From assembly GCF_037977055.1 (NCBI RefSeq), contig NZ_CP150274.1, positions 6,324,001-6,388,000 of the forward strand: a DNA stretch of 64,000 nt. The letters run 5' to 3'. This document shows, one piece after another, positions 24,718-33,737 of this stretch. The notes under the pieces are model-generated. The model was not told where the DNA came from. It searched no databases and saw only the letters and a list, made by a program, of their open reading frames with translations. A program made the position numbers and the translations under genes. The stretch is from Paenibacillus sp. FSL K6-1096 (lineage in GTDB: Bacteria > Bacillota > Bacilli > Paenibacillales > Paenibacillaceae). The stretch's first letter is position 1. The number at the start of each line of letters is the position of its first letter.

Positions 24718-26259
24718 ATGCTGAAAGTACTGTTTGCCGATGACGAGCCGCTCATGCTGGAAGGGCTGCGGTTCCTGGTGGACTGGGAGGAATTAGACTT
24801 TGAGATCTGCGGCGAAGCGCTGGACGGCGAGGATGCGCTGCAGCTTATTCAGAGCCGGCATCCTGATCTGGTCATCACCGATGTGCGGATGCCGGTCATC
24901 GACGGCCTTGAGCTTATAAGGAGATCCTCCGAATTGGGGAGCGGTCTGCATCCTAAGTTTATTATCTTCAGCGGCTATGCCGATTTCGAATATGCCAAGC
25001 GGGCGCTCAAATACGGGGTGTCCAATTATCTGACCAAGCCGCTGGATGAGCGGGAGCTGACGGAGGCGCTGCAGACGGTCAGTGAGCAGATCCTCCAGGA
25101 ACGCAGAAGCTCAGCGCGGCGCGAAGCCCTGGCGGCGCTGATGCAGGCGGATACAGTAGCCAGGCTGCTGATGCGGGAGAACACAGCGGAAGAGCTGGCG
25201 GACGGGCTGAAGACGCTCGGCATCGATCCCCGGTCAAGGGTATGCTGTGTCCTGGTTCATGGGGCGCAGGCTGACAGTGCCCGGATGCGCAGCCGTCTTA
25301 CCGGCGTAAGCGGCCAGGAAGCGCTGCGCGGTATCGCCGCCTATCCGTTCAACGCCGGCAGCCGCAAGCACGGATATCTGCTCGTATCCCCGCCGGCAGG
25401 GCCGGTGCTTGATCCGGCTGCGGTGAACCGCTGGATCGATGACATGCGCCCGCTCTACGATTCGCCGGTCCAGTTCACAGCCAGCAGACAGCATCAGGGC
25501 GCGGATTCGCTGAATACAGCCTATCATGAAGCACTGGCAGCCGAATGCTGCCGGAAGGAGGAGGGCGGCGGTGCAGCTGCCTGCTTCTTCCAGGAGCCGG
25601 AGATGAGCCGGATAGCGAGACTTCCGGCGGAGCTGAGAAGCTCGCTGCTTGCCGCCGTTACCGGGGGCAACCCTGAAGATCTAAGCGCGAGGCTCCGCGA
25701 TGTATTCAACATTTTCGCGGCAGAGGTAGCCTCAAGCGCCTGGATCGACGGCTTCCTGGCCAACATCAAGGCCGAGCTGCTCCGCGAGATCGCTGCCCGG
25801 GGAGGAGACTCCGCCGTATGGGCGGAGAAGTGGTTCCCGCCCCGCTACACCGCCTCCTGTCTGCCGCATCTGGAGCGGCAGACAGAGGAGGAGCTGGGCG
25901 AAGCGGCGGCATGGTTCGCTGCTGCTGCTGAGGCCGGCGGCGGGGAGGACCGGATGATGTCTGCGGTCACCGGCTATGTCCGGGAGCATTATCAGGAGAA
26001 GCTGAAGCTGCAGGATATTGCGAAGGCGCTGCATGTCAATCCGGCTTATCTGGGACAGCGGTTCAGGAAGCATTACGGCAGCTCTTTTAACGACTTCCTG
26101 CATGAATTCCGCATTGAAGAAGCCAAGAAGCTGCTGCGCCGCACCGATATGGGGATCACGGAAATTGCCAGCAGGGTCGGATATTCGGACGCCGATGTGT
26201 TCACTGCCAAGTTCAAGGCGCTGAACGGGGTTACGCCTTCAGGATATAAGAAGAGTTAG
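24718..26259 (+). CDS. Response regulator with AraC-type output, YesN type (first of two)
   Basis: Receiver domain with DDE at 8-10, phosphoacceptor Asp55 (VITDVRMP) and Lys107 (YLTKPLD), a middle domain, and a C-terminal AraC DNA-binding domain (about 420-513; LHVNPAYLGQRFRKHYG, YSDADVFTAKFK). 513 aa. ATG 24718 follows AAGGTGGTGA at 24703-24712. It is the first gene of a regulator-kinase-regulator cassette and is clearly related to the regulator at 28081 (both read ITDxRMPxIDGLELIRR). Control of the upstream importer and downstream xylan genes is inferred from position. Confidence 0.92.
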   Translation: MLKVLFADDEPLMLEGLRFLVDWEELDFEICGEALDGEDALQLIQSRHPDLVITDVRMPVIDGLELIRRSSELGSGLHPKFIIFSGYADFEYAKRALKYGVSNYLTKPLDERELTEALQTVSEQILQERRSSARREALAALMQADTVARLLMRENTAEELADGLKTLGIDPRSRVCCVLVHGAQADSARMRSRLTGVSGQEALRGIAAYPFNAGSRKHGYLLVSPPAGPVLDPAAVNRWIDDMRPLYDSPVQFTASRQHQGADSLNTAYHEALAAECCRKEEGGGAAACFFQEPEMSRIARLPAELRSSLLAAVTGGNPEDLSARLRDVFNIFAAEVASSAWIDGFLANIKAELLREIAARGGDSAVWAEKWFPPRYTASCLPHLERQTEEELGEAAAWFAAAAEAGGGEDRMMSAVTGYVREHYQEKLKLQDIAKALHVNPAYLGQRFRKHYGSSFNDFLHEFRIEEAKKLLRRTDMGITEIASRVGYSDADVFTAKFKALNGVTPSGYKKS

Positions 26260-26279
26260 ACTTTAGGGGAGGGAACTGC

Positions 26280-28088
26280 ATGAAGGAACCAAGGAAGCCC
26301 TCTGCCTTCATCAACGATATTCCGCTGAAATACAAGTTTCTGTTCATCTATTTAATGTGTGTGCTCCTGCCGATTCTCGTCATTAATGCCCTGTTCTACG
26401 TACAGATCAGCCGCAGTGTGGAGGTGCGGGAGCGGGAGAATCTGGTGATCTCCGTGGACCGTGTTGCCTATGACCTGATGCAGATTGTGAACGAATGCGT
26501 AGCGATCAGCAATACGGTTGCGGCAGACCGTCCATTCATGGATATGCTGGATTATCCTTACCCGGATAACGAGGCTTACTATGACACTTACAATGATTAT
26601 CTCAGAGACAAGCTGCGGCAGTACAGCAACCTGCATTCCTATATTTATTACATGGGAATCTACACGTCCAATCCAACTATCCAGAACGGCAGCAGTTACT
26701 TCAGTCTGTCAGAGGAAGACAAGAACAGTGAATGGTACCGCCGAATCTCCGGCAGCCCCGACAACGTGCTGCTGACCTCTTATCAGGGGACGAACCCGCT
26801 GAATCCGCCTCAGCAGGAGGTATTTGTCAGCCTGATCCGCAGGCTCGATAACTTTACGGGGCAGCCCTACTCCAAATATTTGCGGATCGACCTGCGGCTG
26901 AGCAGCCTGCAGGAGCTGTTCGCGAAGGAACGCAATTATCTCGGGTTCAAGCTGCTGGATGAGCAGAACCGCGTGGTGCTGGCCTCCGACCGCTCTTACT
27001 CTTCTCTGGATGCCAACGCCTTGCTGAAGGTGGATAACAGTCTGGATCAGCCTTCCGGTCAGATTGTCCATACGCTGAGCAGCGCGTCCTTTACTGAAGG
27101 CTGGCGGCTGGTCGGAACGCCGGAGGGCCGGGAGACGAATCAGGAGATGAGCCGGGCGCTGCGGCTGTCGCTGATTCTGGCCCTGTGCACGATCATTATC
27201 CCCACCCTGCTGATGATGGTGGTTATCCGCTCCTACAATCTGCGGATAAGATTGCTCTACAAGCATATGAAGCTGGTCAAATATGAACAGTTCGAGAGCA
27301 TCGATATGTATGAAGGGAAGGACGAAATCGGCGGGCTGATCCGCAGCTTCAATCTGATGACCGGCAAAATCCGCAATCTGATCAATGACGTCTACAAGCT
27401 GGAAATCCAGAAGAAGGACCTGGATCTGGAGCGCGTGCGGGCGGAGCTGAAATATCTGGAGAGCCAGGTGGACCCTCATTTCCTGTTCAATACGCTGAAT
27501 GCCATCCTCGTCATATGCAAGAAATACAAGTATGAAGAGGTGACGGATGTCATCCGCAATCTGGCGCTGATTATGCGCAGGCTGCTGAGCTGGAAGGACG
27601 ATCTGATCACGGTGGAGGAGGAGATTTCATTCATCGAGATGTATCTGCAGATCGAGAAATTCCGCTTCCAGAGCCGGTTCTCCTATGAGCTTGCGGTTGA
27701 CCCTGCGGTGCTGAAATACCGGATTCCCAAGATGAGCATACAGGCGCTGGTGGAGAATTCCTGTAAGCATGGCCTGCAGTCGGTCAAATGGGCCAGAACC
27801 ATCCATGTCTCTGCTACAAGGGTGGACACGGGGCTGTTAATTACAGTGGCTGACAACGGCAAGGGGATCGAGAAAGAGAAGCTGGAATGGATCTTAAATC
27901 ATCTGGACACGGAACAGGATTCAGGTAAAAATGTCGGTCTGCGCAATGTATACAAACGCTTGAAGCTGTATTATAACGGCAGAGCCACCTTCAGCATTGA
28001 GAGCACCGAGTACGAACGGACTGTGATAACCATCCATATCCCGGATGACCTGAGCCTGGTTCCTGAAGTGGAGGAATCTCATGTATAA
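26280..28088 (+). CDS. Sensor histidine kinase, YesM type, shared by two regulators
   Basis: 602 aa. First membrane segment about 19-41, extracytoplasmic Cache-like sensor to about 290, second membrane segment about 296-316, HAMP linker (YEGKDEIGGLIRSFN), then VDPHFLFNTL with His400 and an ATPase domain (VENSCKHGLQ, VADNGKGIE). ATG 26280 follows GGGGAGGGAA. It starts 20 nt after the first regulator gene and its stop overlaps the second regulator start by 8 bp. Being the only kinase between two regulators, it could phosphorylate either or both. Confidence 0.92.
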   Translation: MKEPRKPSAFINDIPLKYKFLFIYLMCVLLPILVINALFYVQISRSVEVRERENLVISVDRVAYDLMQIVNECVAISNTVAADRPFMDMLDYPYPDNEAYYDTYNDYLRDKLRQYSNLHSYIYYMGIYTSNPTIQNGSSYFSLSEEDKNSEWYRRISGSPDNVLLTSYQGTNPLNPPQQEVFVSLIRRLDNFTGQPYSKYLRIDLRLSSLQELFAKERNYLGFKLLDEQNRVVLASDRSYSSLDANALLKVDNSLDQPSGQIVHTLSSASFTEGWRLVGTPEGRETNQEMSRALRLSLILALCTIIIPTLLMMVVIRSYNLRIRLLYKHMKLVKYEQFESIDMYEGKDEIGGLIRSFNLMTGKIRNLINDVYKLEIQKKDLDLERVRAELKYLESQVDPHFLFNTLNAILVICKKYKYEEVTDVIRNLALIMRRLLSWKDDLITVEEEISFIEMYLQIEKFRFQSRFSYELAVDPAVLKYRIPKMSIQALVENSCKHGLQSVKWARTIHVSATRVDTGLLITVADNGKGIEKEKLEWILNHLDTEQDSGKNVGLRNVYKRLKLYYNGRATFSIESTEYERTVITIHIPDDLSLVPEVEESHV

Positions 28089-29601
28089 AGTGGTGCTGGC
28101 GGACGATGAGACGCTTGCGTTAGAGGGGCTCCGGACACTGACAGACTGGGAGGAGCTGGGCTTCGAAATCTGCGGAGCCTGTGAGAACGGGGAGGAGGCA
28201 CTGGCTGCCATTGTGCAGCATTCCCCTGACCTCGTAATAACCGATATCCGTATGCCGGAGATTGACGGGCTGGAGCTGATCCGGCGTGTACGCGCGCTTG
28301 AGATGGAGCAGCCGCTGTTCATCGTGCTTAGCGGCTACGGTGAATTTGAATATGCCAGAACAGCGATCCGCTACGGCGTCAGACACTATCTGCTGAAGCC
28401 GGTGCTGGATGCGGAATGGGATAAGGTGCTGGCGGACATTACGGATGAGCTGGAGATGAGCCTGAGACAGAAGCTGCAGCAGAGTATGCTTGCCAGCCGT
28501 CTGTTGCCGCTTGTCATTGCCCGGATGCTTGAAGGCCATCTGGCCGAGCCGGAGGAGGAGGCAGCGGAGCAGATGGACCGCCTGGATGAAGCCGCGGCCG
28601 GCTGGACCTACCTGCATGTGGAGGGTCCGTGCGGCTATGTGTCCGCGCTGTGCCGCGAGCTGGCAGGTCCGGCCGGGGCGCTGTTCATTGACCTGTCCGG
28701 CGATCAGGCCGGGCTGGTCGTGGAGAGCACGGCAGATACGGCCGGACTGGCAGAGCAGATCTATGCGAGGCTGAACCGGGAGGGCGTGAAGGGCTCGGTC
28801 AGCATCGGGCCAGGCGTGCGTTCCCTGCGCGAGCTGCCTGTGTCCTACCGGGAGGCGGCCGGGGCCGCAGCCCGCCAGTATTTCTATGCGGAGAGCAGCG
28901 GTCCGGTGGATACAGCCAGCGTTAGCAGCGGCCCGCAGGGCTATACCATGCCCTCCACGGAGCAGGTGGGGGAACTGATCGGCGGGGTGGAGCGGCTGCA
29001 TGAGCAGAAGGCGCTGGAGCTCTTAAGCGGGATGTTCCGGGAATTCCGGGAGAACCGGACGGCGCCCGGCGTGGTCCAGATGACCAGTATGGATATTATG
29101 CTGAGAAGCATGGAGCTGCTGAAGGAATTCGGGGGAGCGGACGATCAGTGGATCGCTTCGCTGGATTTTTTCAGAACCGAGCCCAAATCGCTTGAAGCCC
29201 TGCAGGCGGCGGTCGAGGCTGTGCTGATTAACTGCATGAACTTCATCCGGCAGCAGAAGGAGCGCAGCTCAGAGCATCCGCTGACCCGGGTCGAATGGTT
29301 CCTGAAGGACAATTATGCCAAGCATCTCACGGTAAAAGAAATTGCCGAGCAGTTCTACATCAATCCGGTGTATCTGGGCCAGGCCTTCATCAAGAAGCAT
29401 GGTGTCAGCATCCTGGAGTACATCCATAATCTCCGCATTGAAGCGGCCAAGAAGCGGCTGACGGAGACCGGCGATACCGTGAGAAGTATCATGGAGAGTG
29501 TGGGTTATGTGCACTATCATCATTTCTTAAGAGAGTTCGAGAAGCGGACGGCAATGAAGCCGGTGGCCTTCCGCGAACAAGCCCAGGCCGGGCAAGAATA
29601 G
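28081..29601 (+). CDS. Response regulator with AraC-type output, YesN type (second of two)
   Basis: 506 aa with receiver acidic pair DDE at 8-10, Asp55 (VITDIRMP), Lys106 (YLLKPVLD), a Leu/Ala-rich middle domain and a C-terminal AraC domain (FYINPVYLGQAFIKKHG, VHYHHFLREFEKRTAMKP). The start overlaps the kinase stop, which implies translational coupling and makes this the probable main partner; the first regulator may be a second output. A gap of 116 nt with candidate operators follows before the GH10 gene. Confidence 0.92.
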   Translation: MYKVVLADDETLALEGLRTLTDWEELGFEICGACENGEEALAAIVQHSPDLVITDIRMPEIDGLELIRRVRALEMEQPLFIVLSGYGEFEYARTAIRYGVRHYLLKPVLDAEWDKVLADITDELEMSLRQKLQQSMLASRLLPLVIARMLEGHLAEPEEEAAEQMDRLDEAAAGWTYLHVEGPCGYVSALCRELAGPAGALFIDLSGDQAGLVVESTADTAGLAEQIYARLNREGVKGSVSIGPGVRSLRELPVSYREAAGAAARQYFYAESSGPVDTASVSSGPQGYTMPSTEQVGELIGGVERLHEQKALELLSGMFREFRENRTAPGVVQMTSMDIMLRSMELLKEFGGADDQWIASLDFFRTEPKSLEALQAAVEAVLINCMNFIRQQKERSSEHPLTRVEWFLKDNYAKHLTVKEIAEQFYINPVYLGQAFIKKHGVSILEYIHNLRIEAAKKRLTETGDTVRSIMESVGYVHYHHFLREFEKRTAMKPVAFREQAQAGQE

Positions 29602-29602
29602 T

Positions 29603-29671
29603 GTCCATTTATTTATTGAGGGTCCATTTGTTTACTTTGGTGATGGTAAACGCCTTCAAATGCGTTATGAT
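29603..29671 (+). promoter_or_regulatory. Direct-repeat operator, cre-like box and -10 before GH10
   Basis: GTCCATTTATTTA (29603-29615) and GTCCATTTGTTTA (29622-29634) are direct repeats with 19-nt period, the layout expected for an AraC-type dimer. GGTAAACGCCTTCA (29645-29658) matches cre at 12 of 14 positions, and TATGAT (29666-29671) is a candidate -10; no convincing -35 is seen, in keeping with activation. Confidence 0.5.
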
Positions 29672-29717
29672 AGAACTAGCTGTCCCAAATATTAGTATTC
29701 ACAGGAGGTTAGAGAGA

Positions 29718-30737
29718 ATGAATCAGAACCGCAGCGAAATTCCTGCCTTGCATGACATGTTCCGGGATGCTTTCAAGATTGGAGCCGCCGTCAGCACCCC
29801 TATTATTTCCGCACAGGGCCCTTTCATTGCGAAGCATTACAACAGCATCACCGCCGAGAATGAGATGAAGCCGGCCCTTGTGCAGCCGCAGGAAGGGGAA
29901 TATACCTTCGAGTCGGCGGACCGGATCTTTGAATTCGCGGAGGCGCACGGGATCGGCGTCCGGGGGCATACGCTTCTGTGGCATAATCAGACCGGGGACT
30001 GGATGTTCCAGAATGCGGAAGGCGGGCCTGCCACCAGAGAGCAATTGCTTGCCCGTCTGCAGACCCACATCAATACGGTCGCAGGACGTTACCGGGGGCG
30101 GGCCTATGCCTGGGATGTGGTTAATGAAGCGATTGAGGACAAGTCGGACCAGTACCTGCGCGATACGAAGTGGCTGCAGATTATCGGCGAGGATTATCTG
30201 CGCCAGGCGTTCGAGATGGCTCATCAGGCGGACCCTGACGCGCTTCTGTTCTACAATGACTATAATGAGACCGATCCTGTCAAAAGCCAAAAGATCTATA
30301 AGCTGGTCCGCAGCCTGCTGGACCAGAATACGCCGATCCACGGCATCGGGATGCAGGGACACTGGAATATCTACGGCCCGTCCATTGACGAGATCCGCAG
30401 CGCGCTTGAGCTGTACGCTTCGCTGGGGCTGAAAATCCACATTACCGAGCTGGATCTCTCCGTGTTCAACCATGACGATAAACGCACGGATTTGAAAGCG
30501 CCAACAGCAGAAATGCTGAAGCTGCAGGAGGAGCGTTATGCTGAGATTTTTGCCGCGCTGCTTGAATACAAGCAGGCGATTGATTGTGTAACCTTCTGGG
30601 GCGTGGCTGACGATTACACCTGGCTGGACGGCTTCCCGGTCCGCGGCCGCAAGAACTGGCCGTTCCTGTTCGATGAGCAGAAGCAGCCCAAGGCTTCCTT
30701 CGGCCGCCTGGCCGCTCTGACGGCTACGCAATTATAA
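29718..30737 (+). CDS. GH10 endo-beta-1,4-xylanase, intracellular
   Basis: 339 aa, the size of a bare GH10 catalytic domain, with no signal peptide, so it should cut imported xylo-oligosaccharides in the cytoplasm. The acid/base is Glu137 (AWDVVNEAIED) and the nucleophile Glu244 (HITELDLS); FNSITAENEMKP-type and WGVADDYTWLDG motifs are in place. ATG 29718 follows AGGAGG at 29703-29708; upstream in-frame starts back to 29601 lack support. It opens an operon with two GH43 genes. Regulation is likely through the cre-like box and direct repeats just upstream and through the preceding two-component cassette. Confidence 0.95.
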   Translation: MNQNRSEIPALHDMFRDAFKIGAAVSTPIISAQGPFIAKHYNSITAENEMKPALVQPQEGEYTFESADRIFEFAEAHGIGVRGHTLLWHNQTGDWMFQNAEGGPATREQLLARLQTHINTVAGRYRGRAYAWDVVNEAIEDKSDQYLRDTKWLQIIGEDYLRQAFEMAHQADPDALLFYNDYNETDPVKSQKIYKLVRSLLDQNTPIHGIGMQGHWNIYGPSIDEIRSALELYASLGLKIHITELDLSVFNHDDKRTDLKAPTAEMLKLQEERYAEIFAALLEYKQAIDCVTFWGVADDYTWLDGFPVRGRKNWPFLFDEQKQPKASFGRLAALTATQL

Positions 30738-30773
30738 TCAATCCACTACTAATCCTGACCTGGAGGAAATCAT

Positions 30774-32207
30774 ATGACATACCAACTGAAGCAAGCAGCC
30801 GGTAAGGTTCCGCCGCACGGCAATCCGCTGGTGGCACACAGATACGGAGCCGATCCTTATGCCCTGGTGTACGGGGACAGAGTCTACCTGTACATGACCA
30901 ATGATGCGCTGGAGTACGATGAGAACGGCGCGGTGAAGGAGAATTCTTACAGCAGTATCAATACGATTACCGTTATCTCCTCGGCCGACCTGGTCAACTG
31001 GACCGATCACGGCCCGATTGCTGTGGCTGGCCCGCAGGGCGCGGCCAAATGGGCGACCCAGTCCTGGGCACCGGCAGCGGTCCACAAGGTAATTGACGGA
31101 CAGGATAAATTCTTCCTGTACTTCGCCAACAATGCCAGCGGCATCGGCGTACTGTCCAGTGACAGTCCGGTGGGGCCATGGGTGGACCCGATCGGGGAAG
31201 CCCTGATCCTGCGCTCGACCCCTGGAGTCGAGGATGTAACCTGGCTGTTCGATCCTGCAGTGCTGGTTGATGATGACGGGAAGGGGTATATCTATTTTGG
31301 CGGCGGGGTGCCGGAAGGACAGTTCGCCGAGCCGGGCACCGCGCGGGTGATGCCGCTTGGCGACGATATGACCAGTGTAATCGGAACGGCGCAAGTCATT
31401 CCTGCTCCGTTCATGTTCGAGGATGCCGGCATTCATAAATGGAACGGCACGTATTACTATACTTACTGCTCGAACTTCTATGACGGGGAACGCCCGGAGG
31501 GCAGCCCTCCAGCCGGTGAGATTGCTTATATGACAAGCAGCAGTCCCATGGGACCATGGACATACCATACGACGATTCTCAAGAATCCGGGACATTTCTT
31601 CGGCGTATCCGGGAACAATCACCATGCCATTTTCCAGTTCCGGGACAGCTGGTACATTGCCTACCATGCCCAGACCTTATCCAAGGCCCAGGGGATTGCG
31701 AACGGCTACCGCTCCACGCATCTTAACCGCCTGGCCCACAATGAGGACGGGTCCATTCAGGAGATTCACGCGGACTACGAGGGCGTGCCGCAGCTTGGCA
31801 GCCTGAATCCGTATGAACGCATCCCGGCGGCAACAATGGGCTGGAGCGCAGGCGTGAAGACCGGATACCTGGGTGAGGGCGGAGTCCAGGCCGTTACGGA
31901 TACGGAGAGCGGCGGATGGATTGGCTTGTCCGGGGTAGACTTCGGCAGCGGAGCAGACGCATTCCAGGCTACGGTCCTGGGACTGGAGGCAGGCGGCGTG
32001 CTGGAGCTGCATCTGGATGACCCGGCCGGCCCGCTGATCGGCAAGCTGCCGGTTCCGGCGGCAGACGGGCCGCAGGAATGGGTTGAGCTGAAGACGGAGA
32101 TTCAGGGAGCGGCGGGAGTCCATGCTCTCTATCTGGTATTTGCAGGAGAGAGCGGCAAGAGCTTGTTCAAGCTGGCTGACTGGCAATTCACTGCACAGCA
32201 GAACTAA
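30774..32207 (+). CDS. GH43 arabinoxylan arabinofuranohydrolase-like enzyme with CBM6-like domain
   Basis: 477 aa. Catalytic base Asp27 (RYGADPYALVY), Asp160 (WLFDPAVLVDDDG) and acid Glu216 (MFEDAGIHKW) match the XynD/AXH group of GH43, which removes arabinose from arabinoxylan. Residues about 345-475 form a CBM6-like beta-sandwich. There is no secretion signal, unlike Bacillus XynD, so it should debranch imported oligosaccharides. AGGAGG precedes ATG 30774 and the gene lies 36 nt after the xylanase. High confidence in family, moderate in exact specificity. Confidence 0.9.
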   Translation: MTYQLKQAAGKVPPHGNPLVAHRYGADPYALVYGDRVYLYMTNDALEYDENGAVKENSYSSINTITVISSADLVNWTDHGPIAVAGPQGAAKWATQSWAPAAVHKVIDGQDKFFLYFANNASGIGVLSSDSPVGPWVDPIGEALILRSTPGVEDVTWLFDPAVLVDDDGKGYIYFGGGVPEGQFAEPGTARVMPLGDDMTSVIGTAQVIPAPFMFEDAGIHKWNGTYYYTYCSNFYDGERPEGSPPAGEIAYMTSSSPMGPWTYHTTILKNPGHFFGVSGNNHHAIFQFRDSWYIAYHAQTLSKAQGIANGYRSTHLNRLAHNEDGSIQEIHADYEGVPQLGSLNPYERIPAATMGWSAGVKTGYLGEGGVQAVTDTESGGWIGLSGVDFGSGADAFQATVLGLEAGGVLELHLDDPAGPLIGKLPVPAADGPQEWVELKTEIQGAAGVHALYLVFAGESGKSLFKLADWQFTAQQN

Positions 32208-32225
32208 CATCAAGGAGGCGGCATA

Positions 32226-33737
32226 TTGAATACAGCCATCATTACCAATCCCGTGATATGGGCAGATGTACCGGATGTGGATGTGATCCGGGTCGGCCCG
32301 GTATTCTATATGGTCAGCACCAGCATGCACTCCATGCCGGGCTGTCCGATTATGAAATCGGTGAACCTGAAGGACTGGGAGATTGTAAGTTATGTCTTTG
32401 ATACCTTCGAGGATGATCCGGCCTTCCGGCTGGAGGACGGTGAAGACATCTATGGAGGCGGCTCCTGGGCTGCCTCGCTGCGATACAAGAACGGAATCTA
32501 TTACGTATGCTTCTCCTCCAATAATACGGACCGGTTCTACATCTACCAGACCCGGGATATTGAGCATGGACCGTGGGAGCGTGCGGTCTTCCCGGACCTG
32601 TACCATGATCCGGCCCTGCTGCTGGATGAGGACGGCCGCAATTATGTGATCTACGGGAACGGGGATATCCGCATCCGGGAGCTGAACGAGGACCTGACCG
32701 GATGGATGCCCCGCGGAACGAAGCAGCTGCTGCTGGAAGGCGAGCGGGAGGGGATCATGCTGCGGATGGAAGGCTGTCATGCCCATAAGCGCGGCGGGTA
32801 TTATTACCTGTTCTTCATTGAATGGCCGTCAGAGGGCAACATGCGCAGACGCCAGCTGTGCTACCGGTCGCGGGAGCTGCTGGGTCCTTACGAGCGCCGG
32901 GTCATCCTGGACGATAACATCGGCTACCAGAATCGCGGTGTAGCGCAAGGCGGGCTGGTGGATACAGAGGACGGTGACTGGTATGCTGTGCTGTTCCAGG
33001 ATCACGGGGCGGTTGGACGCGTTCCCTGCATATTCCCTGTCAGCTGGGAGAACGACTGGCCGGTAATCGGGGATGGCGGCAAGGCTCCGGTGACCTTCGG
33101 GACGAAGCTGCCTGCCGGGGAGCCGAAGGAGCTTGTAATCAGCGATGAGTTCGACTATTCGGAGAACCGGCTGGCGCTTCAGTGGCAGTGGAACCATAAC
33201 CCCGACAACACGCTATGGTCGGTTACGGAGCAGCCGGGCTGCCTGCGGCTGCGCACAGGGCGGACCGCAGACAGTGTCGTAGCCGCGCGCAATACGCTGA
33301 CCCAGCGGACCTTCGGTCCGGCATGCAGCGTAGAGACGATGCTGTACCTGGAGGGGATGAACGAGGGAGACCACGCGGGCTTGGTTGCTCTTCAATCCGG
33401 GTACGGCACGGTTGAGATTATCGCCGGAGAGCAGGAACAGTTCTCTGTGAATATGTGTGTCACCGGTGACAACGGCCCTGGCGTAGTAGAGAGTATCCCG
33501 TTCACAGGCCAGCGGATCTGCCTGCGGATTGACTTCAACTTCAGGGATGGTGTGGACGAAGCCACGTTCTTTTATTCCGGGGACGGGGAGGTCTGGCACC
33601 CCATCGGACAGACGCTGCATATGGAATATTCGCTGGATCATTTCATGGGCTACCGGATCGGCTTGTTCAATTATGCGACCCGGAAGCCCGGCGGCTATGC
33701 CGATTTCGGTTATTTCCATTTCAGCAGGCAGGATTAG
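32226..33737 (+). CDS. GH43 glycosidase, beta-xylosidase/arabinofuranosidase type, with C-terminal beta-sandwich
   Basis: 503 aa. The N-terminus NPVIWADVPDVDVIRVG holds the catalytic base (Asp17 by position); Asp128 (HDPALLLDEDG) and Glu182 (RMEGCHAHK) are the other catalytic residues. This pattern fits the GH43_12-like group (xylosidase or arabinofuranosidase). Residues about 300-500 form the extra beta-sandwich (ISDEFDYSENRLALQWQWNHNP) that closes the active site in XynB-type enzymes. The start is TTG 32226 with AGGAGG about 7 nt upstream. The stop codon overlaps the stop of the convergent AraC gene by 4 bp. Confidence 0.9.
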   Translation: MNTAIITNPVIWADVPDVDVIRVGPVFYMVSTSMHSMPGCPIMKSVNLKDWEIVSYVFDTFEDDPAFRLEDGEDIYGGGSWAASLRYKNGIYYVCFSSNNTDRFYIYQTRDIEHGPWERAVFPDLYHDPALLLDEDGRNYVIYGNGDIRIRELNEDLTGWMPRGTKQLLLEGEREGIMLRMEGCHAHKRGGYYYLFFIEWPSEGNMRRRQLCYRSRELLGPYERRVILDDNIGYQNRGVAQGGLVDTEDGDWYAVLFQDHGAVGRVPCIFPVSWENDWPVIGDGGKAPVTFGTKLPAGEPKELVISDEFDYSENRLALQWQWNHNPDNTLWSVTEQPGCLRLRTGRTADSVVAARNTLTQRTFGPACSVETMLYLEGMNEGDHAGLVALQSGYGTVEIIAGEQEQFSVNMCVTGDNGPGVVESIPFTGQRICLRIDFNFRDGVDEATFFYSGDGEVWHPIGQTLHMEYSLDHFMGYRIGLFNYATRKPGGYADFGYFHFSRQD

